A stretch of DNA of 64,000 bases from Reticulitermes speratus (GCA_021186555.1 JAJKFL010000012.1:21835711-21899710), one strand, 5' to 3'; positions 25,000 to 37,759 are shown, numbered from the stretch's first letter. Numbers and translations: made by a program. Notes: generated by a model from the letters alone, not told the origin.

Positions 25000-25379
25000 T
25001 TCTAGGTGTCACACAAATGAACGTGTCTTTATAGGGCGAATGTTACTACATAAACCTCAGACGAATATTCATAGAATCAGTGAAACCTCAGGCACAGGCG
25101 CCAATTGTCATATTCCCGTGGAGCTGACTCATGCGCGCTATAGCATACAGAACGTTACGAGTCGGTAATTATGCCTTACTTCATATTATCCACTTTATCG
25201 GTGTACTACTTTGACGCTTGTCAAGTGTCCTTCATACTGATAACGCAAAAGCCTACCCGAAAGTTATCTTCCACAGTTAACACAAAGGCACACTTGTTTC
25301 GGGGTTTTCTTTACAAATGGTAAACTATATACTTTTAAAAAGCTTACCCGTACGAATAGGCTATACGCATCAGCAATCG
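25000..25379. other. no recognisable gene
   Basis: Short frames only. Confidence 0.4.
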
Positions 25380-25660
25380 TCTTTCGATCTGCACTCCTCG
25401 CCAAACATTATTCGGGAAATCAAACCAAAGAGGAAATGGGCAAGGCATGTGGCACGCATGTGGAAAAGGAGAAATGCTACAAGGGTTTTGTGGAGAAACC
25501 AGAAGACACGACTTGGAATGTGTAAATGGGCGAATATTAAACTGGATCTTAAAGAAGAGGGGTGGAAGGGGGTGGACTGGATTCATCTGCCTACGGACAA
25601 GTGTCGGACGCTTGTAAACACGGTATGAACTTTTGGGTTCCATAAAACGTGAGAACTTTG
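25380..25660 (+). mobile_element. retrotransposon ORF C-terminal tail
   Basis: The 103-codon frame 25317-25628 includes KRKWARHVARMWKRRNATRV, LDLKEEGWKGVDWIHL and RTLVNTV. It matches the GHVARM...WEDNIKMDL...WIDLAQDR...LVNAVMNF pattern at the end of many insect LINE polyproteins. After a stop, TTTTGGGTTCC continues the usual FWVP ending. The upstream part is missing. Confidence 0.7.
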
Positions 25661-25679
25661 ACTAGCTGGGGGCCGGTTA

Positions 25680-25750
25680 GAAATTAGCTAGCTAGCCAGT
25701 TAGCTAGCTAGTCAGTGTTAGCCAGTGGGTCAGTCAGTCAGTCAGGGAAG
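25680..25750. repeat. short tandem GCTA/GTCA tract
   Basis: Runs of TAGCTAGC and GTCAGTCAGTCA. It follows the LINE tail and may be its degraded 3' repeat. Confidence 0.8.
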
Positions 25751-26009
25751 CTACAGTAACTTCCCTCAAAAACTATGCAAGTTCGTGAATTACCAACTTG
25801 CTAATTGATCTCTATTCCTTGACATCATTAACAAACTACACGACAATCAAACTACAGCAGGATATCCCTTAATTTCAACGACGTTCATTTCCCTGAACGG
25901 AACCGTCAGCAACTGTAAAGATCACTAGGCGGCCTGCGTTCGACTTTCGCACGGCCCTCAACATGACGGTTGCACCTCCATACAAGGTCTGAGGTAGGCT
26001 AGTGAAGGC

Positions 26010-26110
26010 GGTAATAGGTACGATTTCGGTCTGCTGGGATATGGCACCGTGTCGTAGGTACCAACATTGTGGAGGAACCTGCTGTCTCCACCGTCAGTGT
26101 ATGCCGACGA
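26010..26110 (-). repeat. family A repeat, decayed
   Basis: The minus strand shows a GGTGGAGACAGC segment with a pairing CTCC, then GGTACC, an ACACGGTGCCATATCCCAG outer end and AGCAGAC. The hammerhead core is degraded. Confidence 0.45.
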
Positions 26111-26744
26111 CAGAGGTAGCAGATCCACCGCAACGCTGGTACCTTCAGTATCTCGATGTACAATCCAAGAATTTCAAGTGGAAACTCTGTAGACTGGCGT
26201 ACAAGTTTAGTTACCATATCCATGTATATTACAAATATGTTTCGATACTTGAATATTTTTAAAACATATATATTCCTCTCCAACGATATCAGAATGCAAG
26301 CTACTCGATTTGTGCATCCCCCGATGTAACAGCATGGTAAAATTTCGAGTTTTCAGTTCCGTGTCAATTTATGTTTACACTTTACTCCTGTAAGTGCAGA
26401 GAATGGCTTGCGGTTTCCGAGGAAAATGGTAACGGAGTGGGGGGGGGGGGATCCAACACTTCCCACGACGAAAACACTAAACTGATGTTTCACATCGTCT
26501 CGTTTTTCCGTTTAAGAAACACAGCAATTCCGAATCTGGCTCTGTTTTCGTCATCATGTAGAACTATAAAGCCTACTCTGTTAGGCGCATTATTTGATGC
26601 TAATCTCTACCCCGGAAAATGTTTTACTTGCGCCTACGACTTACTGTCTCAAAGGGCCAGCAAACATGGACAAACCACTGCAGAGCTCAGACATGTTTTG
26701 ACCAATGAAGTAAAAAATAATCTAATTTAGTGGACAGCTGTTAG
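26111..26744. other. no recognised gene; one 119-codon frame
   Basis: The plus-strand frame 26371-26730 encodes no domain I recognise and includes a poly-G tract at 26439-26450 translated as glycine. A chance frame is most likely. Confidence 0.4.
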
Positions 26745-27000
26745 TTTTCAGGTGCGTTCGCAAAGCTGCGAAGAGCGTCTGTTAGCTTCGTCACGTCTGT
26801 CCACCCGTCTGTCCGTCCGCACGCAAGCACGCACGCACGAACAACTCGGCTCTCAATGAAGATTTCGTGAAAGTGTGTACTGATGACCTTCATTCAAATC
26901 TGTCCAGAAAATTCAAGTTTGGTTAAAACTGGAAGAAAAAAAAACAGGCATTTTACATAAAGACCTAAGTACGTTTATAATATCTCGTTAAATTCTTCCT
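26745..27000 (+). repeat. family G dispersed repeat
   Basis: AGGTGCGTTCGCAAAGCTGC start, GAAGAGCGTCTGTTAGCTTC, a CCGTCTGTCCGTCCG tract and CATTTTACATAAAGACCTAA match the family at 19.4-19.9 kb and 51 kb. Confidence 0.65.
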
Positions 27001-27286
27001 GAAAAGAGAAAAGTTTCAGACAAAAGCTGTAGAGAAAATCACAACACACTTCTTCGTGCCGCTTACGGCAAAATTACGAAAAAATATGGCACAGCCAGAC
27101 CGACCATAAATGATCGAACTATTATGGTGCGAAGAACGTTCGATTTACATGCCGGTTAATTAAGACAAAAAAAGCATAAAGTAATAATATATAATAGTCC
27201 CTGCTTTCGACCGGATGAAACTTCGATGTTAAGATGCATTTTGCATAACGGATTATAAATGAAAAAATACATACTGTCATAATATA

Positions 27287-27363
27287 CAGGGCATACACAA
27301 AAGAATGGTGCGGTTAACACAAAAATAACCACCACACCGCACCATTCTTTTGTGTATGCCCTG
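27287..27363. repeat. perfect 27-bp inverted repeat
   Basis: Arms 27287-27313 and 27337-27363 are perfect inverted copies (CAGGGCATACACAAAAGAAT, then GGTGCGG) around a 23-nt loop. This is either a foldback MITE tip or two fused transposon ends. A hairpin transcript would be very stable. Confidence 0.9.
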
Positions 27364-27580
27364 CATAACAGAACTACTTACTGCTGTAGACTTTAATATA
27401 ATTACATAATAATATGAAACCACACACCGTAGCTGCAATTTGTTGTGCTGTAACGTAATAACCAATGGCGCTGATTTCGTGTGGTGACGTCACATCCTTG
27501 AGCCCTTATCGACTTTTTGTCATTTACATGATGTATAATTAAGTAAAACAAAAACGTGTACTCGTAAAATTTAATACGTA

Positions 27581-28220
27581 GCGCGTCCAGAAAGTAAGAA
27601 CCGATTCGGTGTAAATGCGTTTAAAGAATATTTTTAAATACCTTTATTGCAACATACGGGTACCTACATTAAACTACTTCTGCACATAGTCATGTAAATT
27701 AAGGCACCCGTCATATCGTGCGGCCAGCTTGTGTATGCCTTCGCCGAAAAAGGTCGCCGCCAATCGTTTCAGCCAGGCCTGCACAACGTCTTTTGTCTCT
27801 TGGTCACAAGTCAAGACTGTCCTGACAAAAACTTCCTGAGGTGGATAAACAAGTGACAATTACTTCGTGCAAGGTCGGGACTGTATGGAGGATGCTACAA
27901 AAATTTCCCTCTTCATTACCTCACATTCACTTCGTTCATTGCATCTTCACCATACACTTCAATAATGTGCCTGTGAATTTCCGCCGGACGAACATTTTTA
28001 GCGTTAGAAATCGTATCACCGACCGCACTTCACACAGATTGCTGGATTTTCGTGTTTATCTATAAGGGCTACAGCGAATGGAGGAGGGAAAAATATAAAA
28101 TCGTAGTACGTAATGCACGTCTTCCCTCTGACCTACAGAATACGAATGACCTTCAGAGAAACTGCGCGCGTCACCTGCGCGGCCGCTATACGCAATCGGG
28201 TCTTCCTTTCTGGACGCGCC
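27581..28220 (-). mobile_element. internally deleted mariner-like element
   Basis: Ends GCGCGTCCAGAAAGTAAG (27581) and, reversed, GCGCGTCCAGAAAGGAAG (28220) match at about 24 of 26 positions. TA precedes the left end. The minus strand inside the left end codes for a mariner transposase C-terminus. At 640 bp it is about half the usual 1.3 kb. Confidence 0.75.
27674..27859 (-). pseudogene. mariner transposase C-terminal remnant
   Basis: The 61-codon frame contains WLKRLAATFFGEGIHKLAAR and YDGCLNLHDYV, the usual mariner ending (WLxxxAxxFFxxGIxKLxxRxDKCLxxxGDYVEK). The catalytic domain is missing. Confidence 0.75.
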
Positions 28221-28639
28221 TTGTATTTGAATATGAGAAGCGGTACGTGGATAATGACGAATATAGTACGAGTATCAATTAAATGAAAACGATGTTAAAC
28301 ATCCTGGCAATGTAAGGTGTAAAAAGAAACGAAATTATAATACGATAACCCTACCATGCATACAGAATCCAGGTAGGCATAACGTGGTAAGACAATGCCA
28401 AGCCACTGATCAAGTTCGTGTATGCGCCCCATCGCCCGTGTATTCTCGCCATTCACATAAGCCTTTAAGCTGCTGTCGCGTCTAAAGCTTCAGCCTGTGT
28501 TGGTGGTTCACAACTAGTCTTGGATTCCTCTACAAGTGATGCACGTCATGTTTCTCTCCCGTGCAACACTTGCGTTGGACCATGCAGTTCAGTCAATTGT
28601 GCATATTAAGCTAAGCCGCAGCACGATAATGTGCGGAGG

Positions 28640-28885
28640 CCCTTCGTCGAAAACCACAGCTGCAAGGTGGCGTCGTCTTGTTTCAGGACAATAGACTTCT
28701 TCGCCATCGCGACGACCAACATCTGCTGCAGGACTGAGATAAGGAAATCCTTGCACATCCACCATACTATCCAGACCTTACGCCTTGCCATTTCTTGTGT
28801 TCGCTATTGCCAAGGAAGACACTGACAAATTATCCGTCAACAATGCAAATACTAGGCGGCAGCACGGTCCCACACCACACCGACA
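28640..28885 (+). pseudogene. DDE transposase relic
   Basis: Fragments GGVVLFQDNRLLRHRDDQ and YPDLTPCHFF across frames resemble the QDNAxxH and SPDLxPCDFFLWG blocks of insect Tc1/mariner-type transposases. The block is broken by frameshifts and no terminal repeats were identified. Confidence 0.45.
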
Positions 28886-28899
28886 GCAGCCACGTTATC

Positions 28900-29944
28900 T
28901 CAACTGTCTAGACTCTGAACAGGAAACATTTATTTTCAGCGAAATAATGCCCCTGTGGAAACGGACCGGCATGCAGATACCCCGCCCCCGTACTACGGCA
29001 CCTCATGGTAGGAAACTTACTGATTAATGATCTCGTTTTGCATACGCCGCTGTATTAAGCGTACAATTTCGTACTGCATTCTGGAGACATATATTTAGTT
29101 TGCTCTGTGTTTACTTCTACACCAACCCCATTAGCGACTCTAACAGACTTTCTGTATTTCTCTTTCTGGTGTTCGTAATTTCACCCAACAGATTAACAAC
29201 ACCGCAACAAACAGTGATTTTCTTGGACATCCTAACTGCGAGTCTTCAAGCATACTTGAAAAGCAATGGCAATAATCATATCCCCATTTCAGCCTGCTTT
29301 ATATAGTCGCAATAAAGCACGGCGCTGCTTTTCTGTTAACTTTCTCGTCCACTGGCAACGATCACACAAAATGAAGTGTGTACAAAGCGCACCAGCAAAA
29401 TGAAGATGCGTTCTTAGTGAACCCATTTGACCTTAAAATTTTAAATCTAATATTTCCTGCGCCAAATCTGGAAATAATTTCGGACAGACACGCAAGGCCT
29501 CCACATGAATTTTGAGCAAGAACCGCATAAAATGACTTGGTTTTCTATCCTAAATCCCCGTCCTTTAATAATCATGATGGCATTGCCTAGCAACAGTCAG
29601 TGTGGAAGTTGAAATAAGAAAACGCGATAGCACCGCGTGTGGCAGTGGTGGTCATTTTTTGTTTTCTCCGCTTTACACCATTCACTCCTTCAAGGTGAAT
29701 TTCTTTCCCTGTTCTGACTTTCTCCAGTACTACTCGCGCTGTAGGGCGTTACAGGAACTGGCTACCGTGACAACCAAGCTCTTTCCTTTATTCACAGTAA
29801 ACAATGAAGGCAGTTTGTACCCAGAAAATACAGCAACAATAAAAATATGTATGTAAAGAACGACTGTAAAGATGAAGTCTAACGGGATAAATCTTGCGAG
29901 ATGCAATTCTCACAGCGATTTCGACGGAGACGCAGGTTTGCTGG
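28900..29944. other. no recognisable gene
   Basis: Short frames only. Confidence 0.5.
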
Positions 29945-30020
29945 TGCATGACGGAGTGCCGACTGAGTTACCGACGTTTCGGAGAAGCTAGCTGCCTCCA
30001 TCTTCGGTATCTAGGCAGTC
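29945..30020 (-). repeat. family A repeat with near-complete hammerhead
   Basis: On the minus strand UACC is followed by GAAGA, U, helix II GGAG/CUCC (an inner GCAGCUAGC can pair further), GAAA, helix III ACGU, cleavage triplet GUC and helix I partner GGUA. The two bases C3 and U4 of CUGAAGA are deleted, which should inactivate it. It is the clearest template for the family's ancestral ribozyme. Confidence 0.6.
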
Positions 30021-32399
30021 CAAGAGGGCTATTGCCCAATCAACATGGCGTCATATCGCCGATAATTTGTATCTTCAGAACAAATCTTCGGCGCCCGGTT
30101 TTGCCCAGTCGATCACTAAAAGGGAAAAGAATCTTTCCGAAATACGAATCCATATTACAGTGAAATCGGCCTATAAAGGAATGAGAAGGGGCCGAAATTT
30201 TTACGTTGCAGGCAGGTTCCGTTCCATACAGGGACTGAGGTTTGGATCCTCGGGACTGTAGGGGTTTACCGCTAAAGAGAGGTTTCCGTTATGCCCACGT
30301 TCCGAATAAAACATGTTTCATTATTAAAAAACGTACAGACTACAAACATAATCTGCATAATATTCTTAACCAGCTGAAACAATCCACGTTTAAAGAAAAA
30401 CTACAAGACGAAACGAATACAACCACACAGTTACCTGGCGAACTTATTGGCACATGCTGCTAAAATGTCTAGCCTAGACAATAACATCCCGTTCGCAACT
30501 CACAACATGAAGCTGTAGTCTCATCTATACGTACTTAAGGGTCTAAAATATTCAGTACTACAGAGATTTCGCAACTGAACATGCTTTGTCGGCACGATAC
30601 TTGGAAATGCGGTAAAACAAAATTTCGTATCACATAAATTGTCAGAGTGCGGGAATAACGAACAGACGTAAATGCAGGCGACCCATCTGCCTAAGCCACG
30701 GCCAGACAAGGCAAGCCATGCCTTGTTTCGTCTGAAGCACAACGGCTCATGCGCCATTCTTTGCCCGTCAACACAGCAGGTGAGCAGGAAACATGGCCCG
30801 TTTGGACACTGTACGTCTTACCGATTATCACGCCGTTCTCATTTCATTGTTTCATTACTGATAACATAAATTTACTACAGTATGAATTTAAACTGATACG
30901 TTTGTGGGATATTGCATATTTTATTTATAACAGTTATACAAACATACACAAGTTATTTATCCCAACTGTCAATTCACAGTCCAATCGACCTTGCTGATTA
31001 CAGACAGCGGGGCAGCTCTAATATACTCGTATACGAAGCCTGCATCCGCCGGGAATTTATCGTTCATTACCGTGAACTGCAACCCTTACACCGATGGCTC
31101 TATGTCATGGTGATATGTTGTAAGACAGGAAGTAACAATGTTCTTTAAATCTAGAAACAGGCTCAAAAATTTAAGAAACAAACTTTTCTTTCTTGCGTGG
31201 ATTTACGTTGTGACGGGTAACAAACTTATACCTTCCACTACGCGTCTGGCTCGCACTGTGTGTAATCAATCATAATACAGCCCATAAACTCAGAACATTC
31301 TTCCGAAATGAAACACTTTTTGTGAATTTACTAAACAAAAACACCCAAAACAGCACATGAAATCGAAATGAAAAATTATAAAGCCTTTGAAATGCAACAA
31401 AGGGTCTTATATGAAATTCCCCATTCCATTTTAAAATACAAACAAAATTAACAGGCAATATCACGGACCGCAAGACCCCTCAAGTCCTGCTCCCTTTATC
31501 CTTCGCTCCGTCTTTCTACGCCGATCGCGACAAAGACACTTGTAGTTCCTTCGGGCATTATCATATTACGCTAAAACGATTTTAGTAGTTAAAAATTATT
31601 CGTTGGCGGCGATGGGCCAGCTATTTAGTAGGAAAATGACTGTTGAACCGGGATTTTAAAAACACATTAATTTACAATACATGCTTCCGAAAATCTAGGC
31701 GCCACGGTAACTTGGCGCCTAGGATTTTTCGAGCCCTTTTTAAATAATTTCCAACTTCCTTTGCTTCCATACGTGTGGTGGTCATCGCCATCGGCTGCGT
31801 TTCTGCTTCTGCACTGGGACAAATTTACGTTTATCATTTACCTTGGTTAACCTACATTCGAAGAAGGTTCGTAGATTTTAAGCAGAATTCACCCACGTCG
31901 CACTTCTGTTGTCATTACAACGTGCACTTAGGGCATGACGTAATATGGCGACGCAGGGCCATTACACGACCATGCATTGAGATGCAATGACAGTGGGGAA
32001 GCACCGTAACGTCACAGTGACGGTTCTGTCACGTAACACATGCTGGCCTACATCACGGAAGGACGAATGTTTCTTCATCGTTTATTACGCCCTTTCATCA
32101 ATAAATTAGTTCCACAGCACAAACCGAACACCACAAAACAATGATTAACACGCCCGCTTCGTTTTCGAGAGATCAAATCTTGGCCCAGAGACTGACTGCT
32201 ACCCTGCAAGTGTTCCATGGGTTTGCTCATCCTTCCAGGCAACCGCAAAGGCCGTACCTAACAATGAGACACAACAGCGTCCTTCCACAACCTTACCAGT
32301 CAGGGTACTAACATTAATCGTCATTAGGGGCATGACATATCAAAACTTCAGTTACTTGGAACCTGTTGCGCAATAACTATGTTTTACACATAGCTTGAA
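30021..32399. other. no recognisable gene
   Basis: About 2.4 kb of short frames. A small palindrome, CTAGGCGCCACGG with AACTTGGCGCCTAGG, lies at about 31697-31724. A related TTAGGCGCCACC...GGCGCC pair occurs near 42333-42390. Confidence 0.5.

Positions 32400-32471
<72 letters not shown>
32400..32471. repeat. palindromic CA/TA/TG microsatellite
   Basis: About ten CA, eight TA and seventeen TG units in order, a self-complementary dinucleotide array. It directly precedes the mariner dimer. Confidence 0.98.
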
Positions 32472-32474
<3 letters not shown>

Positions 32475-32481
32475 GTGAGGG

Positions 32482-33234
32482 GCGCCCAGAAAGTAATGCA
32501 ACACATTTTTTTTCTCATTCACAACTGATTTTATTAAAACTTCCAATATGTCACATCACTACATGAATCTTTGGCTACCTAAACCTATTTTTCAACATAG
32601 TCTCCTTCTAAATCTTTGGCCCTACGCCACCGAGATGCGACAGCCTGTGTGCCTTCGCGGTACCACTCTGCAGGTCTCTGTCGCAACCACCTCTCTACTT
32701 CGGTAATGACCTCCTCCTCCTCCTCAAACCTCTTTCCGCGGATTGCATCTTTCAAGTGGCCGAAAAGATGGTAGTCGGAAGGAGTCAGATCCGGGCTGTA
32801 CGGTGGATGAGACAGGACAGTCCACTGAAGCTTTGTGATGGCCCCTCGAGTATGCAGACTTGTGTGTGGCCTCGCATTGCTGTGGTGAAGAAGCACTTTT
32901 GTCACATCTTTATGGGAACGAACCCTCCGGCAACGCTTCTTCAGCTTCTTCAGAGTTTCCCTTGAAAGATACAATCCGCGGAAAGAGGTTTGAGGACGAC
33001 GAGGAGGTCATTGCCTAAGTAAAGAGGTGGTTGCGACAGAGACCTGCAGAGTGGTACCGCGAAGGCACACAGGCTCTCGCATCTCGGTGGCGTAAGGCCA
33101 AAGATTTAGAAGGAGACTATGTTGAAAAATAGATTTAGGTAGCCAAAGATTCATGTAATGATGTGACATATTGGAAGTTTTAATAAAATCAATTGTGAAT
33201 GAGAAAAAAATATGTTGCATTACTTTCTGGGCGC
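32482..33234. mobile_element. head-to-head dimer of mariner-like 3' ends
   Basis: The left end GGCGCCCAGAAAGTAATGCA and the right end (reversed GCGCCCAGAAAGTAATGCA) are mariner-type termini. Arms of about 270 bp (32482-32755 and 32960-33234) are inverted copies covering the transposase C-terminus and 3' end. About 200 bp of further transposase sequence lies between. Both termini are therefore the same 3' end, giving a foldback structure. Confidence 0.85.
32585..32974 (-). pseudogene. mariner transposase C-terminal half
   Basis: A 129-codon frame with HHSNARPHTSLHTR, LSHPPYSPDLTPSDYHLFG, DAIRGKRF, RWLRQRPAEWYREG and DYVEK. The third catalytic aspartate (PSD) is intact. The second, normally in HHDNARPH, is replaced by serine. 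The N-terminal DNA-binding region is missing. A second, inverted copy of the last part lies at 32976-33132 on the plus strand with its own stop. Confidence 0.85.
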
Positions 33235-33989
33235 TGCAATATGAGTCACTGAGAGTAAAAAATGATATCAACACATGCCCGATTAGCAACCATTACGCCG
33301 GTATGACCACTTCAATGTACGAACATGACTACATCCGAAAATTTTACAACAGGTGTGGTTTATCACACTGTACAAAAACAAGAAAGTTGTGTGTCAGATA
33401 ACACGACAAAAGAATCATACCCACTGAGTCTTAACGTGTCCGATAACAGGCACAACAAAACAAAGGCAGCAGTTACGTCTTGCCCTACTGTATGTGCACC
33501 ATCAAACAAAAACTGTCACATAATGCCACAAAAGACAGACGTCAAATTCAGTTATGGTACCTAGTTAGTTGTGTTAGCTTATGTAGTTAAGTTACAACAT
33601 GGAAGAGCATGAATTTTAATTACATAATATCAAATAACGTCAATTTTCAGTTATGTTACACTGATTACTATTCAAAATCATCTCCACCGTTCTGTATGCA
33701 CAATTCTGCAAGTTTCCAAGAGAATCTGCTGCGTTTCTAATAATCTCCTAATTTCCCTTTATGTGGTCAGTGGACTCCATGAGTCACTGCAAGAGTTCTT
33801 CTCGTGCCTGAGATTTTTGGCGGCCGGCCATGTTTTTCGGCCCCCCCCCCCCCATATAAAAAGCATTCCAGGGGCGAGAGATCTGGTGACCTCACAGACC
33901 AGGCTTGTGGACCAAAACTGAGTACGAGGTACGGTGGCGTAGTGTTTGCCAGAGACGGGAGTGAGCGTGAAGGTGGTTCGTAAGAACTA
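33235..33989. other. no recognisable gene; poly-C tract
   Basis: A 13-C run lies at 33841-33853. Short frames otherwise. Confidence 0.5.
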
Positions 33990-34195
33990 ATACCGTAAAA
34001 GGTAAAGTTCTCCCTAGAACGGGCCATGAAGGCCCAGAGGGAGAGTAGAGGTATAGCTCTACTCTTTCTTTAACCCTGGCGCTAGATGAGGGTGGGTGGT
34101 CAACTCCACGCCCCGGCCGCTTTACCCCCGGTAAGGAGACCCGGTACCCATTGTATAGGAGGCTGGGTGGGCCCCAGGGCCGGTGTGGACGAACT
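33990..34195 (-). mobile_element. SINE family B, head truncated
   Basis: The plus strand shows GGTAAAGTTCTCCCTAGAAC, CTCTACTCTTTCTTTAACCC, CGGCCGCTTTACCCCCGG and GGCTGGGTGGGCCCC, the reversed body without a tRNA-like head. Confidence 0.7.
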
Positions 34196-34399
34196 AATAA
34201 TACCGTACGGAGTCGTATAGTATCTAGAACATTAAATGCTGTAGCGATGTAACGGTTGATAATCGGGAATATGTTGGTACGGAATTTTTTATACTGAAAA
34301 TGATTCATGTAATATCCTGAAGTTTAGCACACCTTATGCAGAACACTCCGTACATCCTGATTATAAAAGCCTAACCTCCAGACTTGTCTTCGCGTAATT

Positions 34400-34620
34400 C
34401 CACAGGGTTCCGACGAATTAGGACTACTCCGCTTCCGGGCTGTGCCCATCGTCTACTGTTGCAAAAATAAAGACAACTAACACAAGGGCCAAGGAACCCT
34501 TGAAGATAAGATGGAAGGTTCCTTCGAAACGTCAGAAATAAATAACCCTTTTGTTACTCAGCATAACAATCTAGAAGACCTGAATCTTGAACATGAACGC
34601 TGTGGTAAACTCCAATCTCG
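34400..34620 (+). repeat. family A repeat, decayed
   Basis: GGAACCCTTGAAGATAAGAT, GGTTCCTTCGAAACGTCAG and CAGCATAACAATCTAGAAGA lead to the constant flank GACCTGAATCTTGAACATG. GAAACGUC survives. The core has an extra U (CUUGAAGA) and altered helix II. Confidence 0.5.
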
Positions 34621-35905
34621 TCTGAACTCGTTGCGGCAAAGTTCCTAAGAGAAATATCGTGTGCTAACAGGTACCACTCACGTATCGTGCCAAATACACT
34701 ACCTGGTGTTCTAGGATGTACGGTCTTCATCATTTATCACGAATCGCTTATGTCACAGAGGGAAGCAGGTGAGTGTAACGTGTAGATATCAGCGACACAT
34801 TCATTAACCTCAGGCAGTACCAATACCATCAGGAAAATTCGACGATTGCATACTGTAACCACTGTACAGACGGCGCTGAAAATCACTCGCATCCTGTTCA
34901 AAGTTACTAACATGCTGAATGTCTTCGGTGTCCGACAGTATCAGCAAAAACAAATTATCCTGTCTTCTCTTTGATACTTTAACCCTGTGAAGTTCGTATT
35001 TACTACATGTATAGCAGTGACCGTCATTACTTGCTAGTTGGCGCCGGGATGAACAGGCACACACACGACCAAGCGTTTTCTATCCGTCGTTTCAAATACG
35101 TCCAGTGACAGGCTATGAATGCACGCCCAACAGAGTATTTTTTTAAAACGTATAACGCTACCTGGCCATTCCAAGGCGGGCTGAGCATCAAACACACCGT
35201 GCCGAACGCAGCTGTGTACAATGTTACGGAGCACAAAACTGCTTAGCAATCCGATCACCATCACATCACCATGTCAAAAACATTCAAACTCTTTGCGTTT
35301 GTGTTTTTCGTATGATTCTTACAATAAAAAACATCATTACTGATCTTTATAATGGAAACAGACATTCTCTGTGATGTAGGAACTGAATTTTTAAATATAA
35401 TTTACATTAATTTTGTCTTTAAAAAGGTTAAGATACCAGCCTTCTACGATTTTAGTGAAAATGTGCAATTAAAATTGAATTAAATGAAGCACAGAGCGGG
35501 CAAACACGGAGGGAAAATCTAATGCTGGGTTAACGGGCAAGTACCGTAAGCTGTCATCCTAATCCTAAGGCAATCGCAATCACCATCACACTCTTCCGAT
35601 AAACACCGTTACAAATTTCTGGTCTATGGATATGGTAGCCACACAGGTAGCGATGAGCCACATTTCATACACGTGTTACCATAATTACCGATATTAACAC
35701 CCACCTACTTCGTACTGTTGCATACGTGTCCCGTTTTATGAAACAAAAGCACCCACCTGAAGGCCACCGACTAGCATAACCTAACCATGTCTTGGCCTTC
35801 GTTGTAAAACATTTACCTGTACCTAATGGATTCTAAAAGCTGAACCACTTGTTCGCCACGCCTTGCCCTCCAGAAATTTAGTTTTCTGAACCACTACTGT
35901 TCCTG
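34621..35905. other. no recognisable gene
   Basis: Short frames only. Confidence 0.5.
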
Positions 35906-35911
35906 AGTGAG

Positions 35912-36205
35912 CCAAGATAGCTCAGTCTGTACAGACTGGACGTCCGAGGAATCGTCGTTCCGACTCCCAGCAAGGGCAAGAGAGTATTCTCACCTTCAAA
36001 GCGTCCAGACCGGCACTCAAACCACCGGGGCCCACCCAGCCCATTATTCAATGTCTACTATGGGCTCTTTCTCCGGGAATAAAGCGGTCGGGACGTGAAG
36101 CTGACCACTCACCTCACACAGTGCCCAAGTCACGAATGAGTGGAACTAAATCTGCACTCCTCCATATCCCATCATGGCATGCAGTGACAACTCTACCTTT
36201 ACTGT
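35912..36205 (+). mobile_element. SINE family B, full length
   Basis: Head AAGATAGCTCAGTCTGTACA (A box GCTCAGT), a B-box-like GTTCCGACTCCC, then GCGTCCAGACCGGCACTC, GGGGCCCACCCAGCC, TCCGGGAATAAAGCGG, GAATGAGTGGAACTAA and tail GTGACAACTCTACCTTTAC. One of the best copies. Confidence 0.85.
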
Positions 36206-36209
36206 TTTG

Positions 36210-36520
36210 AGGGAATGATGGGTCGGTCACATCCTTATGTCGTACAACCTTTCAAGCAATGCCATTGATGTCGGCCGAGGTTATGTCAAGCAGCGATGGG
36301 CTACGGACTGGATGGCTGAAGTTCAATTCCAAAACAGGCACGTATATCTCTCATCGCCACCAAGTTCATTCGGCTCTGAGGGCCAAACAGCTACAAATCA
36401 AATGGACATAGCACAGTTTCTACAACTTAAAACGGCAGGGGCGTGAAACTGACCACTGATCTGAACCTAATGACGAGTGCTCTACACCAATCCTACACTC
36501 CTTCAAAGCGACATAATTAA
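36210..36520 (+). mobile_element. SINE family B, degraded tandem neighbour
   Basis: Diverged matches to the body: CATTCGGCTCTGAGGGCC, GGCAGGGGCGTGAAACTG, ACCACTGATCTGAACC and GAGGAACTTTACC. It lies directly downstream of a fresher copy in the same orientation. Confidence 0.5.
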
Positions 36521-36615
36521 GCACAGGAGGAACTTTACCATGAACGCACTATATTGAGCCTAGGCAGGGTTTCCACACACACACACCGGGTGTGTGCACT
36601 TCGGAACTCATTCAT

Positions 36616-37588
36616 TCATTCTGTAGTCTGTCTTACGACAGGTTCGTAGCCTCTTCCAAAGCGAGTTCTCCAATGGGTGCGATCTAGTGCTTCCTCTTTC
36701 AATTTCCAGTATCTTTGCTTTTCCTTAATGTCATCCAGTAGCTGCTTACGTCTTCTCCCTCGTCGTCCCGTCATTTCTATCCTTCCTTCTAACTTTCCTT
36801 CAATCACGTGTTTCAGAAGGCAGTTTCTACGCAAGATGTGACCAATCCAGTTAGCCTTTCTTCTTTTTATTGTGTGTAGGATATTCCTCTCCTCCTTGAC
36901 TCTGTGTAATACTTCTTCATTTCTCACACGATCGGTCCAACTGATCTTCTCCATTCTTCTTCAGCACCACATTTCAAAACTTTCCAGATACTTCAATCTA
37001 CTTTCCGAAGTGTCCACGTTTCAGCACCATACAAAGCTATGCTCCAAATTAGCACTTTACTAGTTTCTTCCTTAAATTTAATTCCAGTTTGCTGGTGAAA
37101 AGATTTTTCTTCTTGTTGAATGCTGCTTTTGCCAAGGCAATTCTGGATTTAATTTCACGTGTACACCTTGCATCACTTGTTATCATGCTACCCAAATAAT
37201 TGAAATATTCCACATTCTCCAATTGTTTTTGATCTATCATAATTTTCATTGGGGATGGTTGCCTTGAGATTTTCATTACTTTAGTTTTTCCCACATTCAT
37301 TTCCATTCCATAGCGTCTTCCAATTTCAATTATTCTATCAATCATGCCCTGTAGCACCTTTTCTTCCCTAGCCAAGAGCACAAGGTTATCTGCATATTTC
37401 ACAGTGCGAATTACTTGTCCTCCTATTTTGAAGTCTCCAAACCCTTCAAGAGCTTCCTTGGTAAGGTACTCGCTGTATAAGTTAAACAGAATCGGTGACA
37501 AGCAGCAACCTTTTACAACTCCTCTTCCAATCTTCACACTTCTCGTCTCCCCCTGGTCCAGTCGTATTTTGACACTCCAAAAATCCAA
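36616..37588 (-). mobile_element. LINE reverse transcriptase fragment, 3' half
   Basis: Frame 37588-37049 contains KGCCLSPILFNLY, VKYADNLVLL (catalytic YADD changed to YADN), GKTKVMKISRQ, YFNYLGSMITSDARCTREI and AFNKKKNLF. A second frame, 36954-36616, continues with ISWTDRVRNEEVLHRVKEER, RKANWIGHILRRNCL and RKQLLDDIKE, ending at RFGRGYEPVVRQTTE. About 95 bases with frameshifts separate them. The family is abundant in insects under the label endonuclease-reverse transcriptase. The copy is 5'-truncated and inactive. Confidence 0.9.
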
Positions 37589-37759
37589 TTAACCTAAACT
37601 TAGCTACCAACGCGACAAATGTGTGTCAGAACGGACAGGATCCTAAATGAGGTTATAAAATTTAGTTTCTTTTGGATCACCTTTATGATTATATGGCATA
37701 CCTGAATTACATCATTCCGATGCTTAAGCATTACATAACTGGGGCATACAGGGGAAGTT